Source: an uncultured Bacteroidia bacterium (GTDB lineage: Bacteria > Bacteroidota > Bacteroidia > Bacteroidales > UBA932). From it: DNA of 64,000 nucleotides. Each line of letters starts with the position of its first letter. Position 1 is the first letter of the stretch. Shown piece by piece: positions 25,855 to 34,628 of this stretch. The stretch is from contig CACZDC010000001.1 of the NCBI GenBank assembly GCA_902779785.1, positions 1 through 64,000 of the forward strand. The letters run 5' to 3'. Under the pieces are notes generated by a model that saw only the letters and a program-made list of their open reading frames with translations, did no database searches and was not told the DNA's origin. The translations under genes were made by a program, and so were the position numbers.

Positions 25855-28119
25855 TTAGTTGTTCCGGATACGGACCCTGCGGCGGCAATCGGAATGAAGC
25901 GCGTCCTGAGCCGCGATAAAACTGTATCTTCCCTCCTCAAGAAGCCAAGCGGAGGCATTTTCATCATAGCTCGCAAGGCTTTCGCTGGAAACGTCGATAC
26001 TGACGCTGCATTTCTCACCAGGGGCAAGGAGAGGAGTCTTTGCAAAACCCTTCAGCTCACGCGAAGGCTTGTCCAGCTTTCCCCGGGGGGCCTTCACATA
26101 AAGCTGGACCACATCCTTTCCGGGGACCTTTCCCTTGTTGCGGACCTCCACGGTCACTGTCCATCCGCTCTCTGTCGGCTCGACTTTCATCTTGGAATAG
26201 GCGAAGGAAGTATAACTCCCGCCGAAACCGAAAGGATAGAGTATGGCTTTCCGCGCCTTTGTACAGAAGTATCTGTATCCCACATAGATTCCTTCTTCAT
26301 ACTCGGTATAGTCCACGTCCTTCACGTCGTTGCGTTTATGGTCTTTGAAACGCCTGAAGAAAGAGTAGTTAAAGGCCTTGTCAGTGACAAACTGAGGGAA
26401 ATTCCCGGCGGAAGGCTCGTCGTCATAGCAGCGGGAAACAGTCATCGGAAGGTGCCCGCTGGGGTTGACTGCGCCGCAGAGGGCAGCCGCCACAGAGCGT
26501 CCGCCTTCCTGGCCAGGCTGCCATCCCAGAAGGATGGCGTCGGCCTTGTCCTGCCACGAAAGCAGCTCTATAAGACCGCCGACGTTCAGTATCACAACCA
26601 CTTTCTTTCCCTTCGAATGGAATGCCGCCGAAAGCTTGTCAAGCAGATCCTTCTCCTGCGGAGACAAGAGATAGCTGCCGCTTATGCTGCGGTCCTTGCC
26701 CTCCCCGAAGATGCGGCCGATGGTAAGGAAAGCAATGTCTGAAGATTCGGAAGAACTCTCGATAAGTTCGTCCGGGACCACCTCCAGCGCCCTTTCCACA
26801 TCGACATACCATTTCCGATCTTTGTTTATCTCCTCACGGCGCAGGGCCTCGTCAGCCATATAACGGGTATAAAATGAGGTCACGGTACTGTCGAGATTGA
26901 AACCCCGGTCGGAAAGGCCGTCCAGGAGATTGACCACATAGGCTTTGTTCACGTCTCCGCTCCCGGTTCCCCCGGCAATGAAATCGTATGACCCCGTACC
27001 GAAGAGAGCCACTTTCTTTTCCGGATTCAGCGGCAGGACGTTCTTTTTGTTTTTCAGAAGGATTATCCCTTCGTCAGCCGCCTTTTCACAAAGCGCGGCG
27101 TGGGCCTTCAAATCAGGGGCTTCCGAAGGCTTGTAGCCCTTGAAGGCCGGGGTCTTGACTATCAGTTCCAAGACTCTTGTAACGCACTCGTCAAGCGCTT
27201 CCCGTGACAGGGAGCCGTCTTTTACGGCCTTCAGGACCGCTTCGTAACGCCAGTCGCTTCCGGGCTGGATCATATCGTTTCCCGCGCGGATTATGCCGGG
27301 ATTGTCATATCCGCCGCCCCAGTCGGTCATCACCGCGCCCTCGAAGCCCCATTCCCCGCGTAGAACGTCCATAATAAGCCATCTGTTCTCGGCGGCAGGT
27401 ACCCCGTTGACATAATTGTATGAGGTCATTACGGTCCAGGGCTGGGACTCTTTTACGGCGATCTCGAAGTTTTTAAGGTAGATTTCCCTCATCGCACGCT
27501 CACTTACACGGGCGTCGTTGGCAAGACGGTTCAGCTCCTGGTTGTTAAGGGCAAAATGCTTCAGGGATGTTCCCACACCGTTGGATTCGATGCCGTTGAT
27601 CATAGCCGCAGCCATTTTCCCGGAAAGCAGCGGATCCTCGGAATAATACTCGAAGTTCCTGCCGCAGAGGGGGTTGCGATGGATATTGACACCGGGAGCC
27701 AGCAACACGTCCGCGCCATATTCCAGGACCTCGTTGCCCATAGCCTGACCGACTTCCTCGATCAGTTCCGTATTCCACGTCGAAGCCAGCATTACGGCGA
27801 CAGGGAAACCGGTACAGTAGAAAGTCCTCTCATCGCCTTCCCTTGTCGGAGAGATGCGAAGCCCCGCCGGGCCGTCAGCAAGCGTAACGCGCGGAATTCC
27901 AAGCCTTTCTATGCTGTTTATCGTACCGGCACATCCCGGGACTCCGAGGGCGGAATTGCCTATACCGTTGTAAGATTTAGCCTTTCCCCCGACGAGCAGT
28001 TTCACTTTTTCCTCGTCAGTCATCAGCGAAACGATTTCCGGAATATTGTCTTCTCTGAGTTGGGCTGCTTTTACGGGGGTCGCGGCAAGCAGCATGGAAA
28101 GGATCAAAGTCTGTATCAT
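25855..28119 (-). CDS. Glycoside hydrolase family 3 enzyme
   Basis: A 754-residue exported GH3 enzyme (signal MIQTLILSMLLAATPVKA). It has the N-terminal barrel with KHFALNNQE and the nucleophile Asp in VMTDWGGGYD, the alpha/beta sandwich and the C-terminal fibronectin-III-like domain (VTVEVRNKGKVPGKDVVQLY). GH3 enzymes of this type release terminal beta-linked sugars, usually glucose or xylose. It leads the two-gene operon with the metallo-hydrolase and diverges from the GH63-like gene. A TATATTTG element at 28140-28147 on the minus strand is its likely promoter. Confidence 0.93.
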   Translation of the reverse strand: MIQTLILSMLLAATPVKAAQLREDNIPEIVSLMTDEEKVKLLVGGKAKSYNGIGNSALGVPGCAGTINSIERLGIPRVTLADGPAGLRISPTREGDERTFYCTGFPVAVMLASTWNTELIEEVGQAMGNEVLEYGADVLLAPGVNIHRNPLCGRNFEYYSEDPLLSGKMAAAMINGIESNGVGTSLKHFALNNQELNRLANDARVSERAMREIYLKNFEIAVKESQPWTVMTSYNYVNGVPAAENRWLIMDVLRGEWGFEGAVMTDWGGGYDNPGIIRAGNDMIQPGSDWRYEAVLKAVKDGSLSREALDECVTRVLELIVKTPAFKGYKPSEAPDLKAHAALCEKAADEGIILLKNKKNVLPLNPEKKVALFGTGSYDFIAGGTGSGDVNKAYVVNLLDGLSDRGFNLDSTVTSFYTRYMADEALRREEINKDRKWYVDVERALEVVPDELIESSSESSDIAFLTIGRIFGEGKDRSISGSYLLSPQEKDLLDKLSAAFHSKGKKVVVILNVGGLIELLSWQDKADAILLGWQPGQEGGRSVAAALCGAVNPSGHLPMTVSRCYDDEPSAGNFPQFVTDKAFNYSFFRRFKDHKRNDVKDVDYTEYEEGIYVGYRYFCTKARKAILYPFGFGGSYTSFAYSKMKVEPTESGWTVTVEVRNKGKVPGKDVVQLYVKAPRGKLDKPSRELKGFAKTPLLAPGEKCSVSIDVSSESLASYDENASAWLLEEGRYSFIAAQDALHSDCRRRVRIRNN

Positions 28120-28139
28120 ACCAAGTGTTTTAACTTAAG

Positions 28140-28209
28140 CAAATATAGTTCAATTCATTGAAAAACGGAAACTATTTTCTATATTTGTCTTCTATGTGTA
28201 CGGGCACAT
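28140..28209. promoter_or_regulatory. Divergent promoters with degenerate LacI-type operator
   Basis: A minus-strand TATATTTG (28140-28147) serves GH3 and a plus-strand TATATTTG (28180-28187) serves the GH63-like gene. Starting six bases after the latter is ATGTGTACGGGCACAT (28194-28209), a degenerate match (three differences in 16) to the operator at 9730, in the same place relative to the promoter as site 4. Membership in the regulon is therefore plausible but weak. Confidence 0.45.
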
Positions 28210-28228
28210 TTGCCCCTTCGTGCAGCTT

Positions 28229-30526
28229 ATGAAAAGATACCTTACTCTCTGTCTCCTGCTACTGACCATTCCGCTTTGCGCAGCCGTGCAAGGCCCTTCC
28301 CACGACCTGGCAAGCCTCGATCGCTGGGGGCCATATTCAAAGGAGTATTTCGGAATCTCGCATATCTCGGACCTTTCTTCCGGGATCCAGGTGGAATTCT
28401 GCCTCGTCAGCGGAATATACCGGCGTAATTTCAAAGTCCCCTGCGCCCTTTTCGAGTCGGATGTCCATCCCTGGAGCGTATCTGCAGATATGAAGCATAT
28501 CACCTACCGGCACGAGATAGAGTGGAAAGACAGGGTCTATGTGGACGCGACCTACCACATCCTTGACGAGGACAGGGTGCTGCTGGAGACCCATTGCATA
28601 AACAACACCCCGCTTGTGCAGAACATCAGCCTGCAGCTTGCTGTGCGGAAGGTCGGCGGGACTGCTGAGCAGTGGACTCCGGAAATCACGGAGGGGAAGG
28701 GCTGCTTTTCTGTCAAGTATCCGGAAGTAGCTGATACTTACAGCGTTGTGTGGGACTATCCGCTAAGCGAGGTGCGGGAATGGAAGTGCGCCCGATTGGA
28801 GCAGTTGATGCCGCCTATGGTGCACAATCATACCAGCAAGCGGCTTAAGGGGGACCTGAAGGGACACTATACGGCGAACTTTCTGAGGCCGGTGGTGCTC
28901 CGGCCTCAATCCGACACGACTGTCTGGCAGGTGATTGTGCGTGGACCGGCTATTGCGCGTGGATCATCGGCTATTGCGCGTGGGGAACAAAAGCCTTACA
29001 GCCAGACACTTACGCAAAGTGCCCTGGTTGATTTTAACCAGGGTAAAACGCGTAAAACGCTGAGCAACAACGTGTTATCCCCCACGGCTTTTGATGGTCA
29101 CCTATCACAGCCTGGCGGCCAGGAGGTACCTCTAGGGGTGCAGCTGATGCAGGCGACGCTGCTGACGAATGTGGTCTACCCGATCGATGCTTTCGGAGAG
29201 CCCATACGTCATTTCTGCCCCGGAAAGAACTGGAACAGCCTTTACACCTGGGACTGCGGTTTCATCGGCTGGGCAATGAGCGAAATCGCCCCGGAGCGCG
29301 GCTACGAGATTATCCGCCAATACACTACGGCCCCGGAAGAGGAAGCGCCGTTCGTGCATCACGGCACTCCCCTGGCGACACAGATCCTCGCAATAGGTGA
29401 CGTGCTGAAAAACAATGGCTTCGACGAGGCTCTGCTGCGGGAAATCTATCCCCGCCTGAAGCGCTTCTACGACTTTATGACCGGGCCGCGCTTCCGTAAG
29501 CCTTCCGGACTTCTGGAAACCTGGAACATCTTCTACAACAGCGGCGGATGGGACGATTACCCGCCCCAGTGGCTCCTGAGGCCCCAGGAGGAGCTGCGCT
29601 CGAAGACGACTCCGATGGTCTCGACCTCGTATTACATCCGCTGCGCAAAGATCCTGAGGCTGCTCGCTACGCATATGGTATCCAGCGGGCCAAAGAACGG
29701 ACGCAAGGCTCTTCAGAAGGATATCAGGCAGTACGATGCGGACATAGCGGAGATGGCAAAAGGCATCCTGGACAATGCCTGGGACAGCGAAAGCGGCTAT
29801 TTCGGCTATGTCCGGCACGACGACAAGGGGAAGCCCGAGGGCCTATATCTATGGACTCCGGAGATGGGAATACCGGCGCAGGACGGGATAAGGCCGGCAG
29901 TGGCAGGGACGAAGAGTACGAACTTCGACCGGGGACTGGACGGGGTAAGTCCGCTTGTCGCGGGGATTACGAGCAAGGAGCAGAGCAAAGCCCTTCTGGA
30001 CCATATATTTACCGAAGGGGAACTATGGAGCCACTGCGGGATTACGGCCGTGGACCAGAGCGCTCCCTACTACCGCAAGGACGGTTACTGGAACGGCACG
30101 GTATGGCTTCCGCACCAGATGATTCTTTGGAAGACTATGCTGGACCTTGGCCTTCCGGAGAGGGCGCGGCAGATTGCCGAGACTGCCCTGAAATGCTGGG
30201 AAAGGGAATGCGAGGACTCCTACAACTGCTATGAGCATTTTATGATTGACAGCGGACGGGGAGGAGGCTGGAGCAATTTCTCCGGGCTATCTTCGCCGAT
30301 AATCAACTGGTATAATGCCTACAACAAGCCCGGAACGGTTTCCACGGGTTTCGGAACTCTGGTCACAAAGGCGGAATGGGCGGAGGATTTCAGCTCCGTC
30401 AGGCTCAGTCTCGAATTCGAGAAAGAGCTTGTCGGCAAGGAGGTGGCCATAATCGTCTGCTTTGCGGGCGGACCTAAAGAAGTGATGGTTAAAGCTAGTA
30501 AACAGAATATAATCAAGCAGTTATGA
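28229..30526 (+). CDS. GH63-like glycoside hydrolase
   Basis: A 765-residue exported enzyme (MKRYLTLCLLLLTIPLCAA). The C-terminal two-thirds form an (alpha/alpha)6-barrel of the GH63/mannosylglycerate-hydrolase-like group: YTWDCGFIGWAMSE, the acid-site motif GGWDDYPPQ near residue 440 and YWNGTVWLPHQMILW. GH63 members remove alpha-linked glucose or related residues. The ATG at 28229 was chosen because it starts the signal peptide; the earlier in-frame ATG falls in the operator-like site. A linker around 28930-29140 contains repeats and a hairpin. It overlaps the LamG gene by four bases. Confidence 0.82.
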   Translation: MKRYLTLCLLLLTIPLCAAVQGPSHDLASLDRWGPYSKEYFGISHISDLSSGIQVEFCLVSGIYRRNFKVPCALFESDVHPWSVSADMKHITYRHEIEWKDRVYVDATYHILDEDRVLLETHCINNTPLVQNISLQLAVRKVGGTAEQWTPEITEGKGCFSVKYPEVADTYSVVWDYPLSEVREWKCARLEQLMPPMVHNHTSKRLKGDLKGHYTANFLRPVVLRPQSDTTVWQVIVRGPAIARGSSAIARGEQKPYSQTLTQSALVDFNQGKTRKTLSNNVLSPTAFDGHLSQPGGQEVPLGVQLMQATLLTNVVYPIDAFGEPIRHFCPGKNWNSLYTWDCGFIGWAMSEIAPERGYEIIRQYTTAPEEEAPFVHHGTPLATQILAIGDVLKNNGFDEALLREIYPRLKRFYDFMTGPRFRKPSGLLETWNIFYNSGGWDDYPPQWLLRPQEELRSKTTPMVSTSYYIRCAKILRLLATHMVSSGPKNGRKALQKDIRQYDADIAEMAKGILDNAWDSESGYFGYVRHDDKGKPEGLYLWTPEMGIPAQDGIRPAVAGTKSTNFDRGLDGVSPLVAGITSKEQSKALLDHIFTEGELWSHCGITAVDQSAPYYRKDGYWNGTVWLPHQMILWKTMLDLGLPERARQIAETALKCWERECEDSYNCYEHFMIDSGRGGGWSNFSGLSSPIINWYNAYNKPGTVSTGFGTLVTKAEWAEDFSSVRLSLEFEKELVGKEVAIIVCFAGGPKEVMVKASKQNIIKQL
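28947..29043 (+). repeat. Repeat and hairpin inside the GH63-like gene
   Basis: A 16-bp perfect direct repeat (CGGCTATTGCGCGTGG at 28947-28962 and 28968-28983, 21-bp period, seven codons) is followed by an 8-bp perfect stem (CCCTGGTT 29022-29029 with 29036-29043) and a short TAAAACG doublet. The stretch lies in a poorly conserved linker before the catalytic barrel and keeps the frame open. Confidence 0.6.
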
Positions 30527-32511
30527 CAATATTAAGCATCATATTGGCAACGATGGCGGCGGGGTTTTCGATGTCGTTTGAGGATGGAGCCATACCCGGG
30601 GTAAAGGGGCGGGCGGCGTTTTTCGACGGCTTCGACAGCAGGATTGTCGTCCCGGCGGCGGAGGTGCCGCAGGCGGAAAGGCATTTCGCCGTGGACGTGT
30701 GGATATGCCCCGTGGCCTTTCCAAAGAGCCCCTGCCCGGTGGTGAGTCGGCAGAGGACGGACGCCCCGGGAGGATGGAATATGTGGCTGGACGCTCTTGG
30801 GAGGGTCCATTTTTCCGTAGCGATTGCCGGGGAATGGGTTTCCGTAGAGAGTCCGTCGGGACTGCCGCTGAGGCAATGGTCCCGGCTTACGGCGTTTTTC
30901 AGGGCGGCGAGCGGGCTTTATCTGGCCATCGACGGAAAGGAGGTCGCCAAGACGGCGATGGAAGCTCCCTGGGTGGAGCAGGACTTTGATCTGTGGATAG
31001 GACGCACTCCCGTAAAGACTCCGTCTTTCTTTGAAAATCAGGACATTCCAATCTATAGCAGCCTTGACGGGGCGCTTGACGAACTGGCTCTGTATTACGA
31101 CAAAGGCGCCTATGGCAAGATTCTGAAAGAGAAGTTCGTACGGCCGTCTGCACCGGAGTTCGAGCAGCGCAGGCTTCCCTCCGGGCCGGACGGTCTCGCT
31201 TTCGGTGCCTGGTACATTCCGCTGAAATATTATAAAGCATTTGACGACAGGTGGAGGGGAAACCTGCCGGATGTGGTTGTCGGATTCGGGCCGCAGCAGC
31301 CCTGGAAGGTTGTTTTCTGGAAGGGCATCTCTTACGCGCCCTGCTTTGTGACGGAGAAAGGGAACTGGATGTGCAACGAATTCATTGAGAGAAAGAAAGT
31401 TACAGGCTGGGGCTGCCCGGAGAGTATGAGCGACAAGCACGCGGACTATTCCAGCGTCAGGATAGTGGAAAACTCGCCGGCCCGCACGGTCATCGTATGG
31501 CGTAACATCCCCGTAGGTGTCAACCAGAAAATTCCATACCAAAGCGAGGAAACGCTCTGGGGCGACTGCTCCGAGGAGACCTATATCTTCTATCCGGACG
31601 GGGTCGGGGTACGCAAGATGGAGCTGTGGACTTCCAGGCCGAATGACTGGTACGAATGGTGTCAGAGCCTGCAGGTCCTGCATCCCGACCAGAGGCCGGA
31701 AGATGTACTGGACGCCGCCAGGATAATGTCAGTCGCGGCAATGGACGGCCGCAGCGCCGAGTACGGATGGGACTTCGATGGAGAGGCAAAGTATGACGCA
31801 GCTTGCATTGCCGGCGCAAATATCCAGGTCAGTTACCTCAAGAGCCGCTGGAATCCTTTCCTGATACTGGAAGACGGCGACGGGGCGAATGAAAACGGGC
31901 GTCCCGGACCTGAGATCCAACGCTATTCCGGGCGCTGGTCGGAGTATTCAGCCTTCCCCTGGCGGAATCACTGGCCGCTAAGCCAGGACTATGTGATCGG
32001 GCGCTATGCCTGCGTCGCGGACGCGGCTTCGCACACCTACACGGCGACCCAGTACAACGCACCGCATTCTCTGGAACAGACCGGTTGGAACACTTGGAAA
32101 ATGACAAAACTGATGCTCTGCGGCTGCACCGAGGGCGATGCTTCCGACCTGCTCCCGCTGGCTAAGTCCTGGCTCAGGGCGCCCAGGCTGCTATGCGGCG
32201 GCTCCGAGGTCACGTACGATCTAAGCCAGAGGGCTTATGTCCTTTCGTCCTCTCCTGCGGCTTCTTCCGGCACTCCTGCTGCCGCCGGGCCGCTTTCCTT
32301 CCGCCTCGAAGCCTCCGCCTCACAGCCCGCGAACGGGCTTTGTCTGATACTGAAAGGCGCAGACGGCACGAACTGCTCCGTAAGCGTTGACGGCAAAGCT
32401 TTCCCTGAGGCCGCCGTCGGAGCCGTTTCCGCCTGGGACGGCCCCTCGACCATTATCTGGCTGCCGCTGAAAACCGATGCTCCTGCAAGCATAGATATCC
32501 GGCAGAATTGA
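30523..32511 (+). CDS. LamG-domain protein of unknown activity
   Basis: A 662-residue protein, probably exported (MTILSIILATMAAGFSMSF). Residues about 15-205 are a concanavalin-like LamG domain (GRAAFFDGFDSRIVVP, LYLAIDGKEVA, GALDELALYYD). The remaining 450 residues are beta-rich with conserved-looking aromatic segments (GFGPQQPWKVVFWKGISYAP, YSGRWSEYSAFPWRNHWPL) but no motif I recognise. It overlaps the GH63-like gene by ATGA, so the two are translated together and presumably act on the same glycan; a glycosidase, lyase or binding role is possible. Not a family I can name. Confidence 0.7.
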   Translation: MTILSIILATMAAGFSMSFEDGAIPGVKGRAAFFDGFDSRIVVPAAEVPQAERHFAVDVWICPVAFPKSPCPVVSRQRTDAPGGWNMWLDALGRVHFSVAIAGEWVSVESPSGLPLRQWSRLTAFFRAASGLYLAIDGKEVAKTAMEAPWVEQDFDLWIGRTPVKTPSFFENQDIPIYSSLDGALDELALYYDKGAYGKILKEKFVRPSAPEFEQRRLPSGPDGLAFGAWYIPLKYYKAFDDRWRGNLPDVVVGFGPQQPWKVVFWKGISYAPCFVTEKGNWMCNEFIERKKVTGWGCPESMSDKHADYSSVRIVENSPARTVIVWRNIPVGVNQKIPYQSEETLWGDCSEETYIFYPDGVGVRKMELWTSRPNDWYEWCQSLQVLHPDQRPEDVLDAARIMSVAAMDGRSAEYGWDFDGEAKYDAACIAGANIQVSYLKSRWNPFLILEDGDGANENGRPGPEIQRYSGRWSEYSAFPWRNHWPLSQDYVIGRYACVADAASHTYTATQYNAPHSLEQTGWNTWKMTKLMLCGCTEGDASDLLPLAKSWLRAPRLLCGGSEVTYDLSQRAYVLSSSPAASSGTPAAAGPLSFRLEASASQPANGLCLILKGADGTNCSVSVDGKAFPEAAVGAVSAWDGPSTIIWLPLKTDAPASIDIRQN

Positions 32512-32530
32512 TATCTTTGCAAAAAAACAG

Positions 32531-33637
32531 ATGAAAAAGACCATATTCCTTGCCCTTGTCCTCGCTGTCTCCTGCCGGGGACCGGAAGTCCTTGAGAGAG
32601 AGGGATGGGAGCCGAGTGTCCACAAAGCCCTGTCGACTCTGATCCGCGACGGAGGTGGGGCATCCTGCGCTCCCTACGCCGTATTCGACTGTGACAACAC
32701 CTCGATCATCCACGACGTTTCGCAGACATTGATGCTCTATATGATTGAGAATATGCGCTTTGCCGATGCTCCCGAGCTTTGCTTCCTCGGGGGGATAGAG
32801 GATGGATCAAGGCAGTTGGAAGGCTGGGGGATGAGCGCGGCCGAAGCGGGAAAACAGCTCTCGGAGGAGTATCGGCAGCTGGAGGAGATGCGCGACGGCG
32901 GAATGGCCATTGAGGAGATCCGCAAGAGCGAGCTTTATCTGGATTTCCGCGCCCGTTTCCTCTCCTTCGAGGAGCAGCTGGGACTGGCATACAGCTATGA
33001 AGACCTATGCATCTGGCAGCCTGCCCTGCTGTGCGGAATGAGCAAAGCCGAGGCTCGCAGCCTTATGGAAGAGTCCATCCGCCACAATCTGTCCATAGAG
33101 CCGTACGAAGAGGAATGGACCTCCCCAGACGGCCGCTTCACTGGGATAGCGGAAATAGGCCTGAAAGTGACTCAGGCTATGAAAAACCTGCACCGGGCCC
33201 TGGTGGAGCACGGGATCGACACATATATCTGCTCAGCTTCTCTGGAAGAACTTGTCGAAGTGCTCGCCTGCGATCCCGAAATCGGCTTCGGTATGCCTCC
33301 GGAGCGAGTCTATGGAATCAGACTCGCCGAGGGGGACAGTATCATTCCGGCCAAACTGGAAGGCTATCCGCAGCCGTACAAGGAAGGAAAGGTGGAGAAC
33401 ATCAAGGCATTTATGGCCGCGTCACACTGTTCCGACGGGCCTGTCCTGGTCGCCGGGGACAGCAACGGAGACGTCGCGATGCTGACCGCCTTCCGCGGCA
33501 CAAGGTGCTCTCTCATAATGGATTGCGGCAATGACGGACCCATAGGCGAACTCGCCGCCAAGGCCCGCTCCTCCCACAACCACGGCCGCTTCGTCGTGCA
33601 GCCGAGGCGATATGCCCGACCGGCGGAGAATTCGTAA
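32531..33637 (+). CDS. Exported HAD-family phosphatase
   Basis: A 368-residue lipoprotein (MKKTIFLALVLAVSC) with a haloacid-dehalogenase fold: motif I is FDCDNTS (DxDxT/N nucleophile and acid), motif II SA in YICSASLEELVE and motif IV GDSNGDVAMLT with the metal-binding Asp. The size and long helical cap resemble the phosphoserine/phosphorylcholine phosphatase branch. It lies 19 bases after the LamG gene and probably ends that transcript. Acting outside the cytoplasm it could strip phosphate from small monoesters freed by the nearby phosphodiesterases; that link is inference. Confidence 0.85.
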   Translation: MKKTIFLALVLAVSCRGPEVLEREGWEPSVHKALSTLIRDGGGASCAPYAVFDCDNTSIIHDVSQTLMLYMIENMRFADAPELCFLGGIEDGSRQLEGWGMSAAEAGKQLSEEYRQLEEMRDGGMAIEEIRKSELYLDFRARFLSFEEQLGLAYSYEDLCIWQPALLCGMSKAEARSLMEESIRHNLSIEPYEEEWTSPDGRFTGIAEIGLKVTQAMKNLHRALVEHGIDTYICSASLEELVEVLACDPEIGFGMPPERVYGIRLAEGDSIIPAKLEGYPQPYKEGKVENIKAFMAASHCSDGPVLVAGDSNGDVAMLTAFRGTRCSLIMDCGNDGPIGELAAKARSSHNHGRFVVQPRRYARPAENS

Positions 33638-33696
33638 AGGGCGAGGCCCAGGTCAAAGCCCTGAAGAAACTGCCTTGGGAATAAGGCAAAACACGG

Positions 33697-33804
33697 CGTG
33701 AAATGTAAGCGTATGATTATTAATTACTTATAAGAAATCGTCTATGTAAATCAACATAGACGATTTTACACAAGTCACTGACGCTCAGTCGCTTACATTT
33801 CACG
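33697..33804. repeat. Nested inverted repeats
   Basis: An outer perfect 15-bp inverted repeat (CGTGAAATGTAAGCG at 33697-33711, complement at 33790-33804) encloses an inner perfect 13-bp stem (AAATCGTCTATGT at 33735-33747 with 33754-33766, six-base loop). The inner stem ends in a short T-run and may terminate the HAD transcript; the outer arms need another explanation. Confidence 0.7.
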
Positions 33805-33931
33805 GGGCGGAAGGCGCAGCGGAAACGCAGGTCAGAATAGGCCGGGGAGGGAATCTGAAAATTATCTATTTTAGATTATCCGTTTTGGATAAAAATAAAA
33901 ATGCATTTTCTTTGCACCAAAAGCAGGAATA

Positions 33932-34610
33932 ATGGCAGATATTCGGCATTTCAATCCTTTCTACACCGGGATACAGATTCCGGACGATTTCTTCTTTGAC
34001 AGAGAGAAGGAAACGGGCGAATTGATTTCCCTCATCCGAAACGGCAACAATGTCGTTCTGCAGGCGTATATTTAATCAATTCGACAAATCGGTAACGGCG
34101 GAAGCAATCCAATTTCTATATCTTTTGTTTTCAGGGGAAACCGCACCTATGCAAGAGACGATGAATCGTGTCTTCAGTATGGTCGAGCCCGGACAAAAGG
34201 CTGATTTGGGGGCCATAAAAGCTGCAGTCAACCTGCTGTTGGACAGCAGGGATGCGTCTTTCAGGGAAATTATGAACAGGATTGAGCGGGAGAATGTCCG
34301 GAACACTCTCTACTGTGTAGCAGCCCTCGGCATAGCAAGGAACCTGACTTCAGCCAAAATCGTTAAGAGCTATCATCTCAACAGCGCATCAAGTGTTCAA
34401 AAAGCACTGTTATCTCTGCAGGATGAAAGCAGTCCATTGATAAAAAAGATATCAAAAGGAACCTGCATTATCGAAGACCGGCTGTTCGAACTCTGGATAG
34501 CCAGAGAAGGGAACTATCTGGAGTACAAATACGACGGCGTTCAAGAGCGCTACGCCCTTCAGCAAGAACTGGAGAATCCGGTCTTCCACCCGACCGGGCC
34601 GATCATATAG
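33932..34610 (+). pseudogene. Decayed ATPase gene with internal deletion
   Basis: The first 47 codons (33932-34075) read MADIRHFNPFYTGIQIPDD then DREKETGELISLIRNGNNVVLQA, the opening of archaeal-type AAA ATPases just before the P-loop, and then stop. A second frame (34050-34610, about 186 residues) continues as the helical and winged-helix C-terminus of the same family (SFREIMNRIERENVRNTLYCVAALG, SASSVQKALLSL, IEDRLFELWI). The P-loop and most of the ATPase core are missing and the two parts are out of frame, so I read this as one gene that lost its middle. It converges on guaA. Confidence 0.72.
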
Positions 34611-34628
34611 CGTTTTCCCTGCGGAAAA

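Noticed and set aside
33697..33804. Insertion sequence ends
   Set aside because: No transposase frame lies between or near the arms; only 78 bases are enclosed.
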